Of a stretch of 64,000 nucleotides of DNA, positions 17,317-26,670 are shown piece by piece (within the stretch, counting starts at the first letter, position 1; the number at the start of each line of letters is the position of its first letter). The notes under the pieces are model-generated. The model was not told the DNA's origin, ran no database searches, and was given only the letters and a program-made list of their open reading frames with translations. The translations under genes and the position numbers were made by a program. Origin of the DNA: Chryseobacterium potabilaquae (GTDB lineage Bacteria > Bacteroidota > Bacteroidia > Flavobacteriales > Weeksellaceae); NCBI RefSeq assembly GCF_902728265.1, contig NZ_CACVBR010000007.1, positions 62,001 to 126,000 on the forward strand, written 5' to 3'.

Positions 17317-18759
17317 TTATTGATTTATCGACCAAATAGAATAACTATTTGGGGGACATTGTATCTTTACTCGTTTATCTGTTTCAGTAGTGGGATACCA
17401 TGAAGAATGACCGGTAAAATCTTTAAGCTGCTTATTTTCCCAATGAGTATCGACCCACCTTTCTTGCCAATTTGAAGAACTATTGATATAAATTATCAAT
17501 CCCGGATTTCCATTATATCCATTTCTTCTTGCAATATACTCATCCTGATCTACATGAAGAATTGACGTTGTTCCTGTTGCTTTATTATTATGAATCCAAA
17601 TCAGGTTATTGAGCTTATCCTTATTGAGCCATTCTTCATAATCTCTATAAAAAATAGTAGGATAGCCTTCATGTGATAAGATATATGCATACGCTAACAT
17701 TTTGTTATTAATAATGTCTGTATCATGATTGGCGACAAAAGTAACGGCTCTAAAAGGATTTCTTTTCCACATCATATCATCCTTCAACGCATTCAAATTT
17801 CCATTGTCAAAAGCCTCATCCATTTTATAAAACGCTGCAAAATCAAAAACAGAGCTATTCGCCTTGTTTGCCCACCATTCTAAAGTATCTACATTGGAAT
17901 CCCATAGCTCTCCTACCGAAAATCCACCTACATTTTTATTCCATGCATTCACTACCCAAGGTCCAAAACCTTTCACATAATCAAATCTCCACCCATCAAA
18001 TTTCATTACATTTTTATAGTATTTCCCCACAGAATCTTCTCTTCCCCAAAGCCAATCTTGAACATAAGGATTTGCATGGCATAAATCCGGAAAACCTCCA
18101 AAAGCTCCTTCATCATTCGTTCCGTGGCTATTTTTATAAAAATCATTATAATTTCGAGGAAACTTCCCAGACGCAATTCCTGAAAAATTAGTCCAAGTAT
18201 CCGTTCCAGTAAAAGGATTTTTTTCTAATTGCCCTCCACTATTATGATTAATCACTATATCAGCATACACTTTTATTTTTTCCGCATGTGCTTTTGTAAT
18301 TAAAGCTTCCAATTCAACTCTTGAACCAAAACGAGTTTCTATATTCCCATTCTGATTGTAGTCTCCAAAATCATAATAATCAGTTGGATCATATCCCATG
18401 GAAAGGGCACCATTTTGTGCTTTGGAAACCGGCGGTAGCCAGACTGCTCCTATGCCTGCTTTAGACCAATCTGTCAATTTTCCCTTCAATATATTCCACC
18501 AATTTCCACCAGCAGGAACATCCCAATAAAAACCTTGCATTAAAACTCCCTCTGTAGAGGCAGCAAAAGAATTTTCATTGCCCAATATATTACCGTCACC
18601 AAAAGATCTTCCATCATGAAAAGTAACATCAGTAACTGTATTAATAGTGTTATCTGATTTTAATTTATCCGGAAGAGGCTGAATACAATCATCATTCCCT
18701 TGACAAGAGCTTAAAGCCCAAAACATTAAAAAAGTGGTTATAGTATATATATTCTTCAT
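17317..18759 (-). CDS. GH13 alpha-amylase lipoprotein
   Basis: A 480-residue glycoside hydrolase of family 13. The N-terminus is a lipoprotein signal with Cys19 in LSSC, followed by a polar linker to about residue 70, so it is likely anchored in the outer or inner membrane. The barrel carries the four GH13 regions: DIVINHNSGG near 167, GWRFDYVKG with nucleophile Asp260, GELWD with acid Glu284, and FVANHDTD with Asp346. Together with MQGFYWD near 75 this resembles secreted alpha-amylases cutting internal alpha-1,4 bonds of starch or glycogen. The gene stands alone, with no sus-type partners nearby. Confidence 0.93.
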   Translation of the reverse strand: MKNIYTITTFLMFWALSSCQGNDDCIQPLPDKLKSDNTINTVTDVTFHDGRSFGDGNILGNENSFAASTEGVLMQGFYWDVPAGGNWWNILKGKLTDWSKAGIGAVWLPPVSKAQNGALSMGYDPTDYYDFGDYNQNGNIETRFGSRVELEALITKAHAEKIKVYADIVINHNSGGQLEKNPFTGTDTWTNFSGIASGKFPRNYNDFYKNSHGTNDEGAFGGFPDLCHANPYVQDWLWGREDSVGKYYKNVMKFDGWRFDYVKGFGPWVVNAWNKNVGGFSVGELWDSNVDTLEWWANKANSSVFDFAAFYKMDEAFDNGNLNALKDDMMWKRNPFRAVTFVANHDTDIINNKMLAYAYILSHEGYPTIFYRDYEEWLNKDKLNNLIWIHNNKATGTTSILHVDQDEYIARRNGYNGNPGLIIYINSSSNWQERWVDTHWENKQLKDFTGHSSWYPTTETDKRVKIQCPPNSYSIWSINQ

Positions 18760-18931
18760 ATAATAACAATAGCTAGTAGTCGATCAACAAAAATACAATT
18801 TCAATATAAAAAATATCACATATTAGTGATATAATTTAATATTTTAGAATAATCTGAAGTATAAGGAAATGAAAACATCATTAAAAAATCATAAACTTTT
18901 AATATTTTCGATACAATTTTCTATTATTCCA

Positions 18932-18939
18932 TATATTTG
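18932..18939 (+). promoter_or_regulatory. -7 promoter box just before the DUF4290 gene
   Basis: TATATTTG (TAnnTTTG) ends 6 nt before the ATG at 18946. The transcript would start within a few bases of the start codon, giving a nearly leaderless mRNA. The upstream TTG at 18937 lies inside the box and cannot be the start codon. Confidence 0.55.
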
Positions 18940-18945
18940 CACATT

Positions 18946-19596
18946 ATGGAATATAACACCCAAAAAACTCAGCTTCATATGCCAGAGTATGGCAGAATTA
19001 TACAGCAATTGGTTGAACGTTGCAAAGAACTCCCTTCCAAAGAGGAAAGGAATGAAATGTCGAGGGCGATTATTGATTTTATGGGGCAGAGAAATCCTCA
19101 GCTTAGGGATGAAGAAAACTACAATCATAAACTGTGGGATCATCTTTTTATTCTGGCTAATTATGATTTGGATGTAGATTCACCTTTTCCATTTCCTACT
19201 ATAGAGCAATTATCGGAAAAACCAAAAAGAATGGAGTATCCGAAACTACAGGGTGATTTCAAATTTTATGGGAAAAGTATTCTTCAATTAATTGAAAAAG
19301 CGATCGAGCTGGAAACCGGAGATGAGAAAGAGGCTTTGATTGAGGTTATTGCTAATAATATGAAAAAATCATATAATGTATATAATAAAGAACATGTTAC
19401 TGATGATGTGATTTTTCGCCACTTGAAAGAACTTTCAGAAAACAGACTGGATCTTACAGGAATTGAGACCCTGGAAAAAAGTAAAATTTATTACACCAGC
19501 AACAACAACAGAAATAACAATAATAACAATAAGAATAATAACAAAAACAATAACCAGTCTAATAAGAAGCGGCATAATTATAAAAATAGAAAATAA
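18946..19596 (+). CDS. DUF4290 domain protein
   Basis: A 216-residue Bacteroidota-specific DUF4290 protein. The conserved core has MPEYGRIIQQLVERCKELP, then RNEMSRAIIDFMGQRNP and HKLWDHLFILANYDLDVDSPFP. The last 35 residues are almost only Asn and Lys, a low-complexity basic tail that suggests RNA or membrane contact (inference). Its stop overlaps the ATG of murA by one base (TAATG), and this linkage suggests a role tied to cell-wall synthesis, but none is known. Confidence 0.88.
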   Translation: MEYNTQKTQLHMPEYGRIIQQLVERCKELPSKEERNEMSRAIIDFMGQRNPQLRDEENYNHKLWDHLFILANYDLDVDSPFPFPTIEQLSEKPKRMEYPKLQGDFKFYGKSILQLIEKAIELETGDEKEALIEVIANNMKKSYNVYNKEHVTDDVIFRHLKELSENRLDLTGIETLEKSKIYYTSNNNRNNNNNNKNNNKNNNQSNKKRHNYKNRK

Positions 19597-20903
19597 TGAG
19601 CGGGACATTTCAAATAAGAGGAGGAAAAAAACTACATGGTGAGATCACTCCACAAGGAGCAAAAAATGAAGCTCTACAAATTTTATGCGCTGTTTTATTA
19701 ACTAGTGAAGAGGTTAGAATTAAAAATATCCCTGATATTCATGATGTAAACAGACTTATTGAAATTTTAGGTGATTTTGGAGTGAAAGTCACTAAAAATA
19801 GCCATGGTGATTATACTTTTAAAGCTGATGAAGTTAATTTTGACTACATAAAATCAAAAGAATTTAAGAAAGATGGAGCAAAATTAAGAGGTTCCATCAT
19901 GCTTTTAGGCCCTATGTTAGCAAAATATGGTGAAGCATATATGCCAACTCCAGGAGGAGATAAAATTGGAAGAAGAAGACTGGATACTCATTTCCAAGGT
20001 CTGGTAGAACTAGGTGCTGAGTTCAAATATGATGAAGAGGAATGTTTTTATTCATTAAAAGCCAAAGAATTAAGAGGTAAATTTATTTTATTAGAAGAGG
20101 CTTCTGTAACCGGAACGGCCAATATAGTAATGGCAGCAGCTTTAGCAAAAGGTAAAACAAGGATTTACAATGCAGCATGTGAGCCCTATCTTCAGCAACT
20201 TTGTAAAATGTTGAATAGAATGGGTGCTAATATTTCTGGTATTGGTTCAAATCTTTTAACTATTGAGGGAGTAGATTATCTTCGCGGAACAGAACATACA
20301 ATGCTGCCTGACATGGTAGAGATTGGTTCATGGATCGGCTTAGCGGCGATGACAAAATCTGAAATGACCATCAAAAATGTAAATTGGAATCAATTAGGGG
20401 TTATACCTAATACTTTTAGAAAATTAGGAATTCAGCTGGAACAAAGCAATGACGACATTTACATTCCAGCTCAAGAGCATTATAGAATACAAAAATTTAT
20501 TGACGGATCAATTCTTACCGTTTCCGATGCTCCATGGCCAGGATTCACTCCCGATTTATTATCCATTATTTTAGTAGTAGCGACGCAGGCAAAAGGAAGT
20601 TTATTGATTCACCAAAAAATGTTTGAATCAAGATTGTTTTTTGTAGATAAATTAATAGACATGGGAGCTCAAATCATTTTATGTGATCCACACCGAGCTA
20701 CTGTTATTGGTTTAAATCATGAAACTCCATTAAGAGGGACTACATTAACCTCTCCAGATATTAGAGCAGGAAATGCCCTACTTATTGCAGCATTATCCGC
20801 TGAAGGTAAATCAATAATTCATAACATTGAACAGATAGACCGAGGATATGAAAATATTGACGGTAGATTGAAAGCTCTTGGAGCTGATATTCAAAGAATT
20901 TAA
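19596..20903 (+). CDS. murA: UDP-N-acetylglucosamine 1-carboxyvinyltransferase MurA
   Basis: The first committed enzyme of peptidoglycan synthesis, transferring enolpyruvate from PEP to UDP-GlcNAc. This 435-residue protein has the EPSP-synthase-like fold with GAKNEALQILCAVLL near residue 21 and LTSPDIRAGNALLIAALSAEG near 388. The residue equivalent to the fosfomycin target Cys115 is Asp122 in TPGGDKIGRRRLD. Asp at this place is known to keep activity but block fosfomycin attack. Translationally coupled to DUF4290. Confidence 0.97.
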   Translation: MSGTFQIRGGKKLHGEITPQGAKNEALQILCAVLLTSEEVRIKNIPDIHDVNRLIEILGDFGVKVTKNSHGDYTFKADEVNFDYIKSKEFKKDGAKLRGSIMLLGPMLAKYGEAYMPTPGGDKIGRRRLDTHFQGLVELGAEFKYDEEECFYSLKAKELRGKFILLEEASVTGTANIVMAAALAKGKTRIYNAACEPYLQQLCKMLNRMGANISGIGSNLLTIEGVDYLRGTEHTMLPDMVEIGSWIGLAAMTKSEMTIKNVNWNQLGVIPNTFRKLGIQLEQSNDDIYIPAQEHYRIQKFIDGSILTVSDAPWPGFTPDLLSIILVVATQAKGSLLIHQKMFESRLFFVDKLIDMGAQIILCDPHRATVIGLNHETPLRGTTLTSPDIRAGNALLIAALSAEGKSIIHNIEQIDRGYENIDGRLKALGADIQRI

Positions 20904-20923
20904 ATTCCAATATATGATATTCA

Positions 20924-20951
20924 AAAAGCGTTCAAAATTTTGAACGCTTTT
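20924..20951. terminator. Bidirectional terminator between murA and DUF2207 gene
   Basis: A perfect 28-nt dyad with arms AAAAGCGTTCAAAA/TTTTGAACGCTTTT and flanking A/T runs, between two convergent genes. Confidence 0.9.
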
Positions 20952-20974
20952 ATTTTATTTTTCATAAAACGGAA

Positions 20975-22873
20975 TTACCAACCACCGCCTCCGCCGCCGC
21001 CTCCGCCGCCTCCAGAGAATCCTCCACCACCAGATCCACTTCCGGAACTAGATGGCTGGGTAGAAGCCGTTTGAATAGAATTGGTAAGACTTGAATTCAA
21101 AGTATTGGTAAAAGAATAATAGTTCATGGACGTCCCATGATACCATGTATTATTATATTCCGTTGACATTTTCTTTACTATCTCATCAAATTTCTTTCCC
21201 CAAATTTCATCAACACCAAGAACCATAGCAAAAGGCAAAAGAGCTTCAAAAATCTGAGGTGTCATTTGAGGAGGGTTATGAAATTTCAACTGTTCATTTT
21301 CAGCAGCTCCCATATACATTTTAAACCCTTCAATCAACGATTGTTTTTTTAATTTTTCCTCTGAAGGCCTTTTTATCAAATATTGATAAATAATTAAAGA
21401 AACAAACCCAATTACAATAAAAATATAACAAATATTGAAATTATTGCTCACCACTGCATCGTGACCGAAATTGATCATATTACCCATACCAAAAAGCAAA
21501 AGGAAAGGTAATGGTATTAGAAATTTCCAGGATAAATTTTTGACTAAAAGGGCAATCACGATAAAGACAACTAAAAAAACAATATATAAAAATCCGCCAA
21601 CAATTAGTTTTTCAACCTCAGGGTACATCCTGTAACTTAAAAATAATCCAATTATATACACGACAGTAACAAGAAGAAAGGGAAATACAATTTTGCTTCC
21701 ATTATTACCTTCATTTAAAAATTCATCATGCTGCAATTTTAGTGTTTCCTTGAAATTGTTTACAGCGGTTTCTATTTTTTCGTCATACTTACCATCAAAC
21801 CTCACTATATCATTTCCCCCTTTGAATAAAGAATTCATTAAATTATGTTCTTCTTTTGGTAAAGATTCACCTGGTTGTTTCAACTTTTTTAAAGTAAAAA
21901 TCTTCTTATGAAAAAAACCTAAAATACCGGTTTCCTCACTTTCAACAATTTTAATATATCCCTTTACTGCCAAACTAATAATCGATGCCGTAATATATTT
22001 ATTTTTAAAATTTTCGGTTTTGATATATCCTAAAGAAGCGGGAGATAAATTTTCCGGAATACTGAACTGAGGATACACGATAGGTTTTACAGGATCAACC
22101 CCATATTTTCTCCAGGTAGAATAATAATAAAATACCAAAGCTGATAAAACAATAAATCCTCCTATTAGAATCCCATATATTTCAAGAAAAGTAGGAGGTG
22201 GAGGTGGTATCATAATTCCTTTCTGAAATCCTGCAGCAATACTTAAACCCTCATTAATCCCTAAATTATAAGCCGACCATTCTATAGAGTTATCAGATAA
22301 AATTTTTGAAGTACAATCTCGAGAAGTGCTTCCATATGCTCCTTTATAGCAAGAGTTCTGAACTATTTTAGAGCCTTCGGGAAGTATCACCTTTGCTGAG
22401 AGAGAATCAATAGGAAAATCCCAAGCTGTCCCATTTACATTCCAATATAATTCATCATATTTTTCGAAAAAACCTATTTGATGATCTGTTTTGTATTGTA
22501 TTTCATAGTCGTAATCTCCAGGATCTAAAATAACATCTTTATTTCCTACATAAATTTTCAAAAAACCGTCTTCAATTTTTTCATGATATTCCTCATCAAC
22601 TCCATTTTTCTTTACAGAAATTATTTCATATTTTACTTTCTGAGTTCTATTATTTAAGTTTCTTGATAAGGGCAATACCCTATAAATTCCTCTTTTAATA
22701 TACTCACCCAAAGAATGAACTTTAATATTTTCCGTAACGGTGACTGCTGAGTTTTTATCAATGACAAGATCCGAATGAAAATACAAAATCTTTTCGACCT
22801 CTATTTTGTCTTGTTCTTGTGCAAAAGTTGTTGCATAAAAAAGAAGATGGAAAAATAACAAAACCTTCTTCAT
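20975..22873 (-). CDS. DUF2207 family membrane protein with Gly-rich tail
   Basis: A 632-residue protein with a signal peptide (about 1-18) and a periplasmic DUF2207 domain (about 25-215). A Pro-rich patch MIPPPPPTF precedes membrane helices near 228-250 and three more around 395-500. The protein ends in a run of Gly with Ser. Such proteins are usually encoded with LemA, as here (lemA stop is 4 nt upstream). The poly-Gly end is typical for the family (TPM-associated membrane proteins have it too). Function is unknown; roles in envelope maintenance are proposed. Confidence 0.9.
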   Translation of the reverse strand: MKKVLLFFHLLFYATTFAQEQDKIEVEKILYFHSDLVIDKNSAVTVTENIKVHSLGEYIKRGIYRVLPLSRNLNNRTQKVKYEIISVKKNGVDEEYHEKIEDGFLKIYVGNKDVILDPGDYDYEIQYKTDHQIGFFEKYDELYWNVNGTAWDFPIDSLSAKVILPEGSKIVQNSCYKGAYGSTSRDCTSKILSDNSIEWSAYNLGINEGLSIAAGFQKGIMIPPPPPTFLEIYGILIGGFIVLSALVFYYYSTWRKYGVDPVKPIVYPQFSIPENLSPASLGYIKTENFKNKYITASIISLAVKGYIKIVESEETGILGFFHKKIFTLKKLKQPGESLPKEEHNLMNSLFKGGNDIVRFDGKYDEKIETAVNNFKETLKLQHDEFLNEGNNGSKIVFPFLLVTVVYIIGLFLSYRMYPEVEKLIVGGFLYIVFLVVFIVIALLVKNLSWKFLIPLPFLLLFGMGNMINFGHDAVVSNNFNICYIFIVIGFVSLIIYQYLIKRPSEEKLKKQSLIEGFKMYMGAAENEQLKFHNPPQMTPQIFEALLPFAMVLGVDEIWGKKFDEIVKKMSTEYNNTWYHGTSMNYYSFTNTLNSSLTNSIQTASTQPSSSGSGSGGGGFSGGGGGGGGGGGW

Positions 22874-22877
22874 AACC

Positions 22878-23432
22878 CTAGAATTTCACCGTTGGAACTT
22901 CTCGCTCTGCGATATTCTGCAATTCAAAAAATGGAGATTTTTCAAATTTATACATATTGGCTACCACATTACTTGGAAAAGATTCAACTAATGTATTATT
23001 CTCACGTACTGTTCCATTATAATATCTTCTGGACTTCTCTATATCATTCTCTATAGAAGTCAACTCATTTTGTAATTGTTGAAAGTTAGTATTCGCTTTC
23101 AGATCAGGATATTGTTCTGCTACTGCAAATAAGTTCATCATAGCCTGATTGAGGTTTTTCTCAGCTACTTCTTTAGACTCTACAGAGCTCGCTCCCACAG
23201 CTTGGGCTCTGGCTCTGGTTACGCTATCTAAAGTATCTCTTTCATGAACTGCATATCCTTTTACTGTTTCTACTAAATTAGGAATTAAATCATGGCGTTT
23301 TTTAAGCATGACATCAATACTGCTCCATGCTTCTTGTACCAGATTTTTCAATTTTACCAAACGATTATATACAGACACACCGTACATAATAAATAATATC
23401 GCTAAACCAATTACAATAATTAAAGGTATCAT
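22878..23432 (-). CDS. LemA family protein
   Basis: A 184-residue protein from the ATG at 23432; the frame extends 7 codons further up. An N-terminal membrane helix (IPLIIVIGLAILFIMYGV) is followed by a helical bundle with the family motif VQEAWSSIDVMLKKRHDLIP and TVKGYAVHERDTLDSVTRAR. LemA proteins are anchored with the helical domain outside the cytoplasm. The DUF2207 gene follows after 4 nt, so they form one operon and probably one complex (inference). Confidence 0.93.
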   Translation of the reverse strand: MIPLIIVIGLAILFIMYGVSVYNRLVKLKNLVQEAWSSIDVMLKKRHDLIPNLVETVKGYAVHERDTLDSVTRARAQAVGASSVESKEVAEKNLNQAMMNLFAVAEQYPDLKANTNFQQLQNELTSIENDIEKSRRYYNGTVRENNTLVESFPSNVVANMYKFEKSPFFELQNIAEREVPTVKF

Positions 23433-23542
23433 AGTGTTAAAATTTAAATACATCTAAAAATAGTTTTTTTTTCAATACAATCTAAAAAAGGATAACCAAA
23501 AATCAGCTATCCCTTTTATAATTAAAACTATATGAATCTCTC

Positions 23543-23854
23543 TCAAGAGTATTTCCTACAAATGTATTCCACAGTGGTACTCAAAAGTTTATTTTTGGTT
23601 AAATAAAGCTCCAGCTCTTGATAGTCGTCTGAATTGGCACTAATATACAACTGTACCGACCCAAAGCTTCTCCCATTTATATATTCCACATTAACTGACA
23701 ACACCCTATTGCAAATACCAAATTGATGATAAATTGTATTCATTAATTGTTCGAACTTCATTTTTCCATTCAGTTCAATTTCTATTATTAATTCTCTTTT
23801 TGGCTGATTCAGTTTATTCAGTAAAATCTGCAAATTCGGATTAGGAGTAATCAT
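23543..23854 (-). CDS. Small protein resembling a stand-alone NIL/ACT-like domain
   Basis: A 103-residue soluble protein. The region from about 35 to 98, with VLSVNVEYINGRSFGSVQLY, resembles the NIL domain, the ligand-binding tail of methionine ABC ATPases (pattern: beta strand, small loop, GxxxG-like FGS, beta strand, helix). No ATPase part is nearby. It may be a free-standing sensor domain or a remnant of such a protein. Assignment rests on pattern only. Confidence 0.55.
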   Translation of the reverse strand: MITPNPNLQILLNKLNQPKRELIIEIELNGKMKFEQLMNTIYHQFGICNRVLSVNVEYINGRSFGSVQLYISANSDDYQELELYLTKNKLLSTTVEYICRKYS

Positions 23855-23930
23855 AGCTAAACATTTTTGGTTACGTGTATTTTTTCTTCATTTAATTTGA
23901 TATATTAAATTCTATTTGACAAAAATAAAA

Positions 23931-23967
23931 AAAATATTAGTCTACAAAATTAATAGACTAATATTTT
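23931..23967. terminator. Bidirectional terminator after the YiiX-like gene
   Basis: A 14-bp perfect inverted repeat (23931-23944, 23954-23967) with A/T runs on both sides, downstream of the minus-strand gene at 24030. Confidence 0.75.
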
Positions 23968-24029
23968 TTTATTTCTATTTTAATAAATGAAGTAGATAAA
24001 AAAATAATTAATCCACTATAACATCAACC

Positions 24030-24686
24030 TCACCTATATTTCATAATCATTTCAAGCTTATCTGAACCTGCCAAACCATTAGGATTACATCCAAGTTTTC
24101 CTTCGGGAATGGGTATATTTTTCTTTTTATAAAAACCCTCCCAAAAACTATTGATCTGCCCTGTCATCGGATCTTTAAAAGTCATAGGCTCAAGCTTAAA
24201 TATATGCGCATCTCTAAAAGCTCTTTCAACAAAATCCGAACAATAATAAGAGTCTTCATTCAGGATATAAATATCATTATAAGGCTTTCCTAACATAGAC
24301 TCTGCATTTTTAATCGCTTCAGGAATTATTTTTTCATATCCTTTTTTTAATCTATACACTATAATTTTTTGATTATCACCTTTTTGATTTTTCACAAACT
24401 CTTTCAAAGATTGTCTTTGGGAGCCTCCTATAGGAGATGCATGTAAAACAAAGAAATCATTATCTACAATTTCCAAAATACCTATATGATCAAAAGATAT
24501 ATTTCTTTGTCTTTGCGTAACTTTATTAATCGCTCCCGACAAACCAGATTCTTTAGCAGTAACAAAAAGCAAATCTCCGTTTTTTAAATAATTGTTTTTT
24601 AGCCCCGTGCATTGAACAACGATTTGCAAGAGAATAAATAATATCCCTATTTTTGAAAGAAAATTATTTCTTAAGATTTGCTTCAT
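24030..24686 (-). CDS. YiiX/NlpC-P60-like cysteine hydrolase, lipoprotein
   Basis: I start at the ATG at 24686 because it gives a lipoprotein signal ending QIVVQC; the frame continues 8 codons upstream. The 218-residue protein has the permuted NlpC/P60 pattern of YiiX-type proteins: GDLLFVT, then the catalytic His in FDHIGILEI, then the Cys in SYYCSDFVERAF. These are putative amidases or peptidases of the cell envelope. The start lies inside the end of the upstream DUF1801 gene (23-nt overlap), so the two are coupled. Confidence 0.8.
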   Translation of the reverse strand: MKQILRNNFLSKIGILFILLQIVVQCTGLKNNYLKNGDLLFVTAKESGLSGAINKVTQRQRNISFDHIGILEIVDNDFFVLHASPIGGSQRQSLKEFVKNQKGDNQKIIVYRLKKGYEKIIPEAIKNAESMLGKPYNDIYILNEDSYYCSDFVERAFRDAHIFKLEPMTFKDPMTGQINSFWEGFYKKKNIPIPEGKLGCNPNGLAGSDKLEMIMKYR

Positions 24687-25119
24687 AACAATTGATCCAA
24701 TCTTCAACACTCATTTTTTTACTGATCTCAGCAATTAACTCCAAAGGAATATCATCTATTTTTTTAAAACGGACACATGATTTTCCCATATCCAATTTTC
24801 TTGTGGAATATTTCGGGTATTCTGAAACAAACCATTCTAACAATTGAGGTTTCATATACATTCCCATGTGATAAAAGGCAATAAAGTTTTTCTGAGAAGC
24901 TAGCGCCATAAAAGGTAACGGAGTATTGGGTGAACAATGATATCCTGCAGGATAGGTTTCTAATGGAACTGCCCAACCTATCATTCCGTAACTTATATTT
25001 TCTTTAAAACCTTTGGGTAAATTATCATTAATTGTGTTAACAAGTTTTCTAAATATATCCCTTCTCTCCTCAGGAATTTTTGAGATATAATCGTCCACAG
25101 ATATCGCAGCAATTTGCAT
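24664..25119 (-). CDS. DUF1801 (YdhG-like) protein
   Basis: A 151-residue cytoplasmic protein with the DUF1801 layout: VDDYISKIPEERRDIFRKLV, an aromatic ISYGMIGWAVP, FIAFYHMGMYM, and a late GKSCVRFKKIDDIPLELI. The fold is SCP2/YdhG-like; the ligand is unknown. The ORF end overlaps the start of the YiiX-like lipoprotein gene. Confidence 0.85.
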   Translation of the reverse strand: MQIAAISVDDYISKIPEERRDIFRKLVNTINDNLPKGFKENISYGMIGWAVPLETYPAGYHCSPNTPLPFMALASQKNFIAFYHMGMYMKPQLLEWFVSEYPKYSTRKLDMGKSCVRFKKIDDIPLELIAEISKKMSVEDWINCYEANLKK

Positions 25120-25452
25120 CTTATTTTAATTTTAGTTTCCTAAAATAATCATTTTTTCAGATAATAAATGTTAAAATATTGGGTATTCATAATAAAAACT
25201 ACCCATACACAAGCCCATATATGACAATAATATCGATTACCCACAAAGAACACTTTCTCTACTCACTCACTATGTAACACATTAAATTTCTGCAAAATAA
25301 GAGACATATCCAAAAGGAATCAAAGGACAGTTTAAATAATAATTCCCGATATTTGTCTTTTCAGCAAAAAAATAAGTGTAAAAATTGACTTATCGTCTTT
25401 ATTTTATTTTTGAAAAATTAAATGTTATTTTTGCCATACAAATTTTTAAACA
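25120..25452. other. Divergent intergenic region upstream of the aminotransferase gene
   Basis: About 330 AT-rich bases. A TATTTTTG box at 25426-25433 is the probable promoter of the aminotransferase gene, 20 nt before its ATG. No other structure was seen. Confidence 0.5.
25426..25433 (+). promoter_or_regulatory. -7 promoter box of the aminotransferase gene
   Basis: TATTTTTG fits TAnnTTTG; it ends 19 nt before the ATG at 25453. No -33 element with good spacing was found. Confidence 0.4.
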
Positions 25453-26658
25453 ATGCCGAATATTTCAAACAGAGCCCAGCATATGCCACCGTCGCCGGTA
25501 AGAAAACTAGTTCCTTTTGCCCTAAAAGCAAAACAAAAAGGAATTAAAGTATATCATCTTAATATTGGACAACCCGATATTGAAACTCCGGAAACGGCTT
25601 TAAATGCATTAAAAAATATAGATTTAAAAGTATTGGAATATGCTCTTTCTGAAGGAAATTTCGAATATAGAAAAGCTCTTACAGATTATTATCACTCATT
25701 AGATTTTAAAGATCTTACTCCTGATAATTTCATTGTTACCAACGGGGGATCGGAAGCTCTCAATTTTGCTATTTCTACTTTGTGTGATGATGGAGATGAA
25801 GTAATTATTCCCGAGCCTTATTATGCCAATTACAATGGATTCACCAGTACTTTTAATGTAAATGTAGTGGCCGTTCCATCAACGATCGATACCGGATTTG
25901 CTTTACCACCTATTGAGGAGTTTGAGAAAAAAATCACAGAAAAAACAAGAGCCATTATTATATGTAATCCCGGTAATCCTACTGGATATCTTTATACACG
26001 TGAAGAACTTCAAAAGCTCGCGGAGATTGCTTTAAAATATGATATTGTTGTTATTTCAGATGAAGTATATAGAGAGTATGTATATGATGGTAAGCAACAG
26101 GTATCTATGCTTTCATTCCCGGAACTAAGCGAGAATTGTATTATTATTGATTCCGAATCAAAACGATACTCAATGTGTGGGGTAAGAATAGGATGCATGC
26201 TTACTCGTTCTAAAAAAATCCATGATGCAGCGATGCTTTTTGCACAAGCAAGACTAAGTCCGGTTCTTTTGGGACAAATTGCAGCAACAGCCGCTCATCA
26301 GAATGATGGAGCATATATCCGCTCAGTAAGAGAAGAATATACACATCGAAGAAATATTCTAGTAGATCTACTCAACGCTATTCCTGGGGTGATTTGCCCA
26401 AAACCTAAAGGTGCTTTTTATTGCGTAGCAGAACTTCCCGTAGATGATAGTGAAAAATTTGCTCAATGGTTACTTGAAAAATATTCCAATAACAACGAAA
26501 CTATCATGGTGGCCCCTGCAGGTGGTTTTTACAGTAATCCAGAATTAGGAAAAAAACAAGTAAGGATCGCCTACGTTTTAAAAGAAGAAGATCTAAAAAG
26601 AAGTGCAGAACTTTTAAAAGATGCTCTTACACAATACAAATTAGAGTTCAATCTATAA
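25453..26658 (+). CDS. Class I PLP-dependent aminotransferase
   Basis: A 401-residue fold-type I aminotransferase of the AspC/alanine group. Visible motifs are NIGQPDIETP near 38, IICNPGNPTGYLY near 172 (contacting PLP), ISDEVYREYVYDG near 199, and the PLP-lysine in IIDSESKRYSMCGVRIGC near 240. The terminal region GKKQVRIAYV supplies the substrate carboxylate Arg. Substrate preference (aspartate, alanine or aromatic) cannot be told. A small lipoprotein gene follows after 12 nt. Confidence 0.93.
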   Translation: MPNISNRAQHMPPSPVRKLVPFALKAKQKGIKVYHLNIGQPDIETPETALNALKNIDLKVLEYALSEGNFEYRKALTDYYHSLDFKDLTPDNFIVTNGGSEALNFAISTLCDDGDEVIIPEPYYANYNGFTSTFNVNVVAVPSTIDTGFALPPIEEFEKKITEKTRAIIICNPGNPTGYLYTREELQKLAEIALKYDIVVISDEVYREYVYDGKQQVSMLSFPELSENCIIIDSESKRYSMCGVRIGCMLTRSKKIHDAAMLFAQARLSPVLLGQIAATAAHQNDGAYIRSVREEYTHRRNILVDLLNAIPGVICPKPKGAFYCVAELPVDDSEKFAQWLLEKYSNNNETIMVAPAGGFYSNPELGKKQVRIAYVLKEEDLKRSAELLKDALTQYKLEFNL

Positions 26659-26670
26659 ATTACATTCAAA

